A stretch of 64,000 nt of DNA from Prosapia bicincta (lineage: Eukaryota; Arthropoda; Insecta; Hemiptera; Cercopidae): contig JBAIZL010000007.1 of assembly GCA_036971475.1 (NCBI GenBank), positions 33,498,002 to 33,562,001 on the forward strand, given 5' to 3'. The translations under genes were made by a program, and so were the position numbers. This document shows, piece after piece, positions 61,466-64,000 of this stretch; position 1 is the stretch's first letter, and each line of letters begins with the position of its first letter. The notes below the pieces were generated by a model. That model did not search any database. It was not told the origin of the DNA and worked only from the letters and a program-made list of their open reading frames with translations.

Positions 61466-62190
61466 CCTTTAATTTCCTAAGGTTAACATCGGAAGATGAC
61501 TTCAGAAGCATATTCCATAACTGTAGGTTGTCATCACATCCTGCCTTGCTCCCCATTTTGTAGTTTGCTAGTCTCTTTAGGAGATTATTTCAAACACTAA
61601 TGGCTACTATAATGTATACGCATAACATTCACACTGTTTAAATTAGCCCCAATAGTAGCTGCTTCGCTAATAGTCTGTTCACGCTCAACAAGCGCTGTCA
61701 CTAGAGCTTCTACTTTCCTCATTACATTGCACACACTTATCTACGCGTAGCAAAATCTTTACATATCGACTTACCGCTTCTAAAGCTTTCTCGTAATTTC
61801 TATTCGCTTCATTTCTAGAAACATCTACGGTTTACGAGAAACTTGAGTCTGATTCGTCCGCTCAACCGTAAAAGAACTTGTAAACTTGTCAAGACGTATG
61901 CCATAAATCGCATGGTAAACCTTTTTCGTTACATTAGATATAGAGTTTGAAGACCGGAACTTCAGGAGATGTTTTTTTCTTGCGTGTCAAAGCATTTAGA
62001 CAGCTAAAACATACATTTCAAGGGTGATTATTAACTGATAACATTATACATAGGGATCAAATTTATGTAGCAAATACCATACATTATGGAAATAAACCAC
62101 TTTTTTTGTTTTTTTCAATTTAGGTTATTAACAATTTGATTCTAACAAAAATGATTCTAGTTTGTAATTTCTTGTGTGCTAGATTGTGTT
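61466..62190. other. AT-rich non-coding stretch; nothing recognised
   Basis: No ORF, repeat or RNA gene that I can support. Confidence 0.5.
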
Positions 62191-62197
62191 TTGTAAC

Positions 62198-62247
62198 AAG
62201 ACCCTCTGATGATGATGACATGGTCATCGAAATGTACATAAGGGTTT
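62198..62247 (+). ncRNA. Hammerhead-ribozyme-like motif (type I layout, self-complementary stem III)
   Basis: Elements occur in hammerhead order. Stem I 5' strand is AAGACCCT (62198-62205). The core CTGATGA follows (62206-62212). After one extra T (62213), stem II is GATGAC (62214-62219), loop ATG, GTCATC (62223-62228). GAAA is 62229-62232. Stem III is the palindrome ATGTACAT (62232-62239), whose first A and last T are the conserved closing pair. The predicted cleavage base is A62240. Stem I 3' strand AGGGTTT (62241-62247) pairs with AGACCCT over 7 bp including one G-U. A loopless palindromic stem III would need two copies to pair, as in known dimeric hammerheads of retroelements. The extra T is a departure from the consensus. 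Activity is unknown. Confidence 0.55.
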
Positions 62248-62422
62248 AATCTTAAGTAACTTGTTTTATTTGTTATTTTTTATTATTTTTGTGGTATTGG
62301 GGTTCTTTTCAATATTTTTATTGTAATTAACAATTTGGTTAATTCATTTTTTATTTATGAACAATGCAAGAAACGAGCCTAAATATTGTTGTAATTATTA
62401 TATGTATGACAAATACTTTCAG

Positions 62423-62556
62423 AGAACATTATAAGTGTAAGATACACCATAGCTCTGATGATATTCTTCTGTCTATTTTCTGCATTCGCAATGAGAATCA
62501 ACTTGTCCGTAGGAATTGTTGCTATGACGACTAACAGCTCAAACCCAAATTTTCCA
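62423..62556 (+). CDS. Exon of an SLC17-type (sialin/phosphate cotransporter family, MFS) transporter
   Basis: The exon lies between TACTTTCAG (acceptor) and GTAAGT (donor at 62557). It starts with two bases of a split codon and ends in phase 0. Its 44 codons read NIISVRYTIALMIFFCLFSA, then FAMRINLSVGIVAMTTNSSN and PNFP. RY followed by a hydrophobic helix and then MRINLSVGIVAMT is the hallmark first membrane segment of SLC17 carriers (compare the family pattern ALRVNLSVAIVAMT). SLC17 members are 12-helix membrane carriers for anions such as phosphate, sialic acid or glutamate. The substrate cannot be told from one exon. The following Asn/Ser-rich stretch would be the first extracellular or luminal loop with an NSS glycosylation site. 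Later exons are not visible before the window ends. Confidence 0.88.
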
Positions 62557-63489
62557 GTAAGTATAAACTTTTATTTTTGTTATTTAAGAACAATCAAAAC
62601 TTTTTTGTTCTCTTTCAATATATTTTTCATGATGAGAAAACTAACAAGTTAAAGCTATAACCTATGTAAACTTGAAAAAACAACCACAGATAAAACGTTT
62701 CTGACCGCCCTAAGTAATCTTCGACATTGTCTCATCAAGCGAACAATCAAAACGTTTCTGTCTCAGTATGTTTTTCATAAACTTACTTAATTAATAAGCT
62801 CTTCAATTAATTCATTATTCAAAGTTCAAAAGGTTTTTCTAGTTTTCTATGTATCTCATTTTCTTCGAGATATTTTAACTACATTTGTTGGTAATTTTAC
62901 ATCTTGTAATTTTACACTCAAAATGTAGCCCTACTTGTCTTTTTAGTAAGAGAAACTAATGTTTCTCTCAGAAACTGTTTTTTACTAATGTTTCACTCGG
63001 CATTTGGCTGAGTGACCTGTTTGAGTTCAGCTTGTAAAATAGTTGTAATTCATTTTTTCGCCTCCAGAAAGCCCAATTCTAGTTAGCTAAGGGCGGACAC
63101 AAATATATGGATGATTCTATCAATTACATTATGAAACAACATCTAACTGTGTAACAAGTTTACTAGAATACATTTTTTCCCAGTATTCGTATGACGATTC
63201 ATTTTTCTCTGATGGACATACTGAAATTGTTGTATATTTTTGAGAAAGGATTTTGTATACTGTAATATAGTATGCATAGTTTAACAAATATTCAACAAAG
63301 AATTTTGTTTCTACGATTACTACTTGTTACAATGGAATACAAATTTTTAAAATTGTTAAAATAATATTGTTGGAAGGTATTATTTTATGCTTGCTTTAGG
63401 TCCTTTTTAAAAAGCATGTAATAGTAAAGAAGGTATCTAACCAGGTAGGAAGAGTTACATCTATTTTCTCAATTATTTCGTTCAAATCA
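62557..63489 (+). other. AT-rich sequence after the SLC17-type exon, probably intron
   Basis: Starts with a consensus donor (GTAAGT). I looked for a second transmembrane exon with the family's conserved motifs and did not find one. Confidence 0.5.

Positions 63490-64000
<511 letters not shown>

Larger units (their letters stand above)
56378..62422 (+). other. Candidate intron 1 of the SLC17-type gene (about 6 kb, repeat-filled)
   Basis: Bounded by GTGAGT at the 5' side and TACTTTCAG at the 3' side. It contains the 267-bp repeats, the 36-bp minisatellite, an inverted repeat pair, a LINE relict and a hammerhead-like motif. All of this is consistent with intronic or intergenic DNA. It depends on the exon 1 call. 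Confidence 0.4.

Overview
The window is animal DNA, most likely from an insect. It is AT-rich and dominated by tandem repeats. It carries arthropod-style transposons (piggyBac, pogo/Tigger-like and Jockey-like elements) and one probable intron-split host gene. There are no operons, Shine-Dalgarno sites or dense ORFs. The species cannot be named from the sequence.

Layout. (1) 1-28207 is a satellite array (satellite A) with a ~170-171 bp monomer and roughly 148 copies in head-to-tail order. An apparently intact 2974-bp piggyBac-like transposon (18961-21934) sits in one monomer, flanked by TTAA on both sides. (2) 28208-~54440 is a second array (satellite B) with a ~1.97-2.12 kb unit and about ten and a half copies. 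Each unit carries a GGCTACGCATCTGTATAGCC-type minisatellite, a perfect hairpin and several diverged internal modules. The first B unit is interrupted by a 3396-bp pogo-like element (28628-32023, TA duplication). That element itself carries a GC-rich, poly(A)-tailed retroposon-like insert. Another B unit is broken by an internal fragment of a Jockey-like LINE (44902-46858). (3) 54440-55500 is the decayed right edge of the locus, with a relict of B followed by a relict of A. (4) 55500-64000 looks like non-satellite DNA. A candidate 5' end of an SLC17-type (sialin/phosphate-cotransporter family) gene lies here. A short first coding exon ends at 56377 and a clear second exon covers 62423-62556, with matching phase. 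The ~6 kb intron between them holds a 267-bp tandem repeat, a 32-copy 36-bp minisatellite, a decayed LINE RNase H domain and a hammerhead-ribozyme-like motif near 62198-62247. The window ends in a (CA)n microsatellite.

How the parts relate. The satellites are shaped by unequal exchange: there are multi-monomer higher-order repeats, local duplications and edge decay. The transposons are later passengers. The piggyBac copy looks young. The pogo copy is broken by a frameshift or small deletion. The LINE copy is an internal fragment with a nonsense codon and a frameshift. The observations most worth checking are the hammerhead-like motif with a self-complementary stem III, the hidden direct and inverted modules inside the B unit, the A-B-A arrangement, and the phase-compatible SLC17 exons across a repeat-filled intron.
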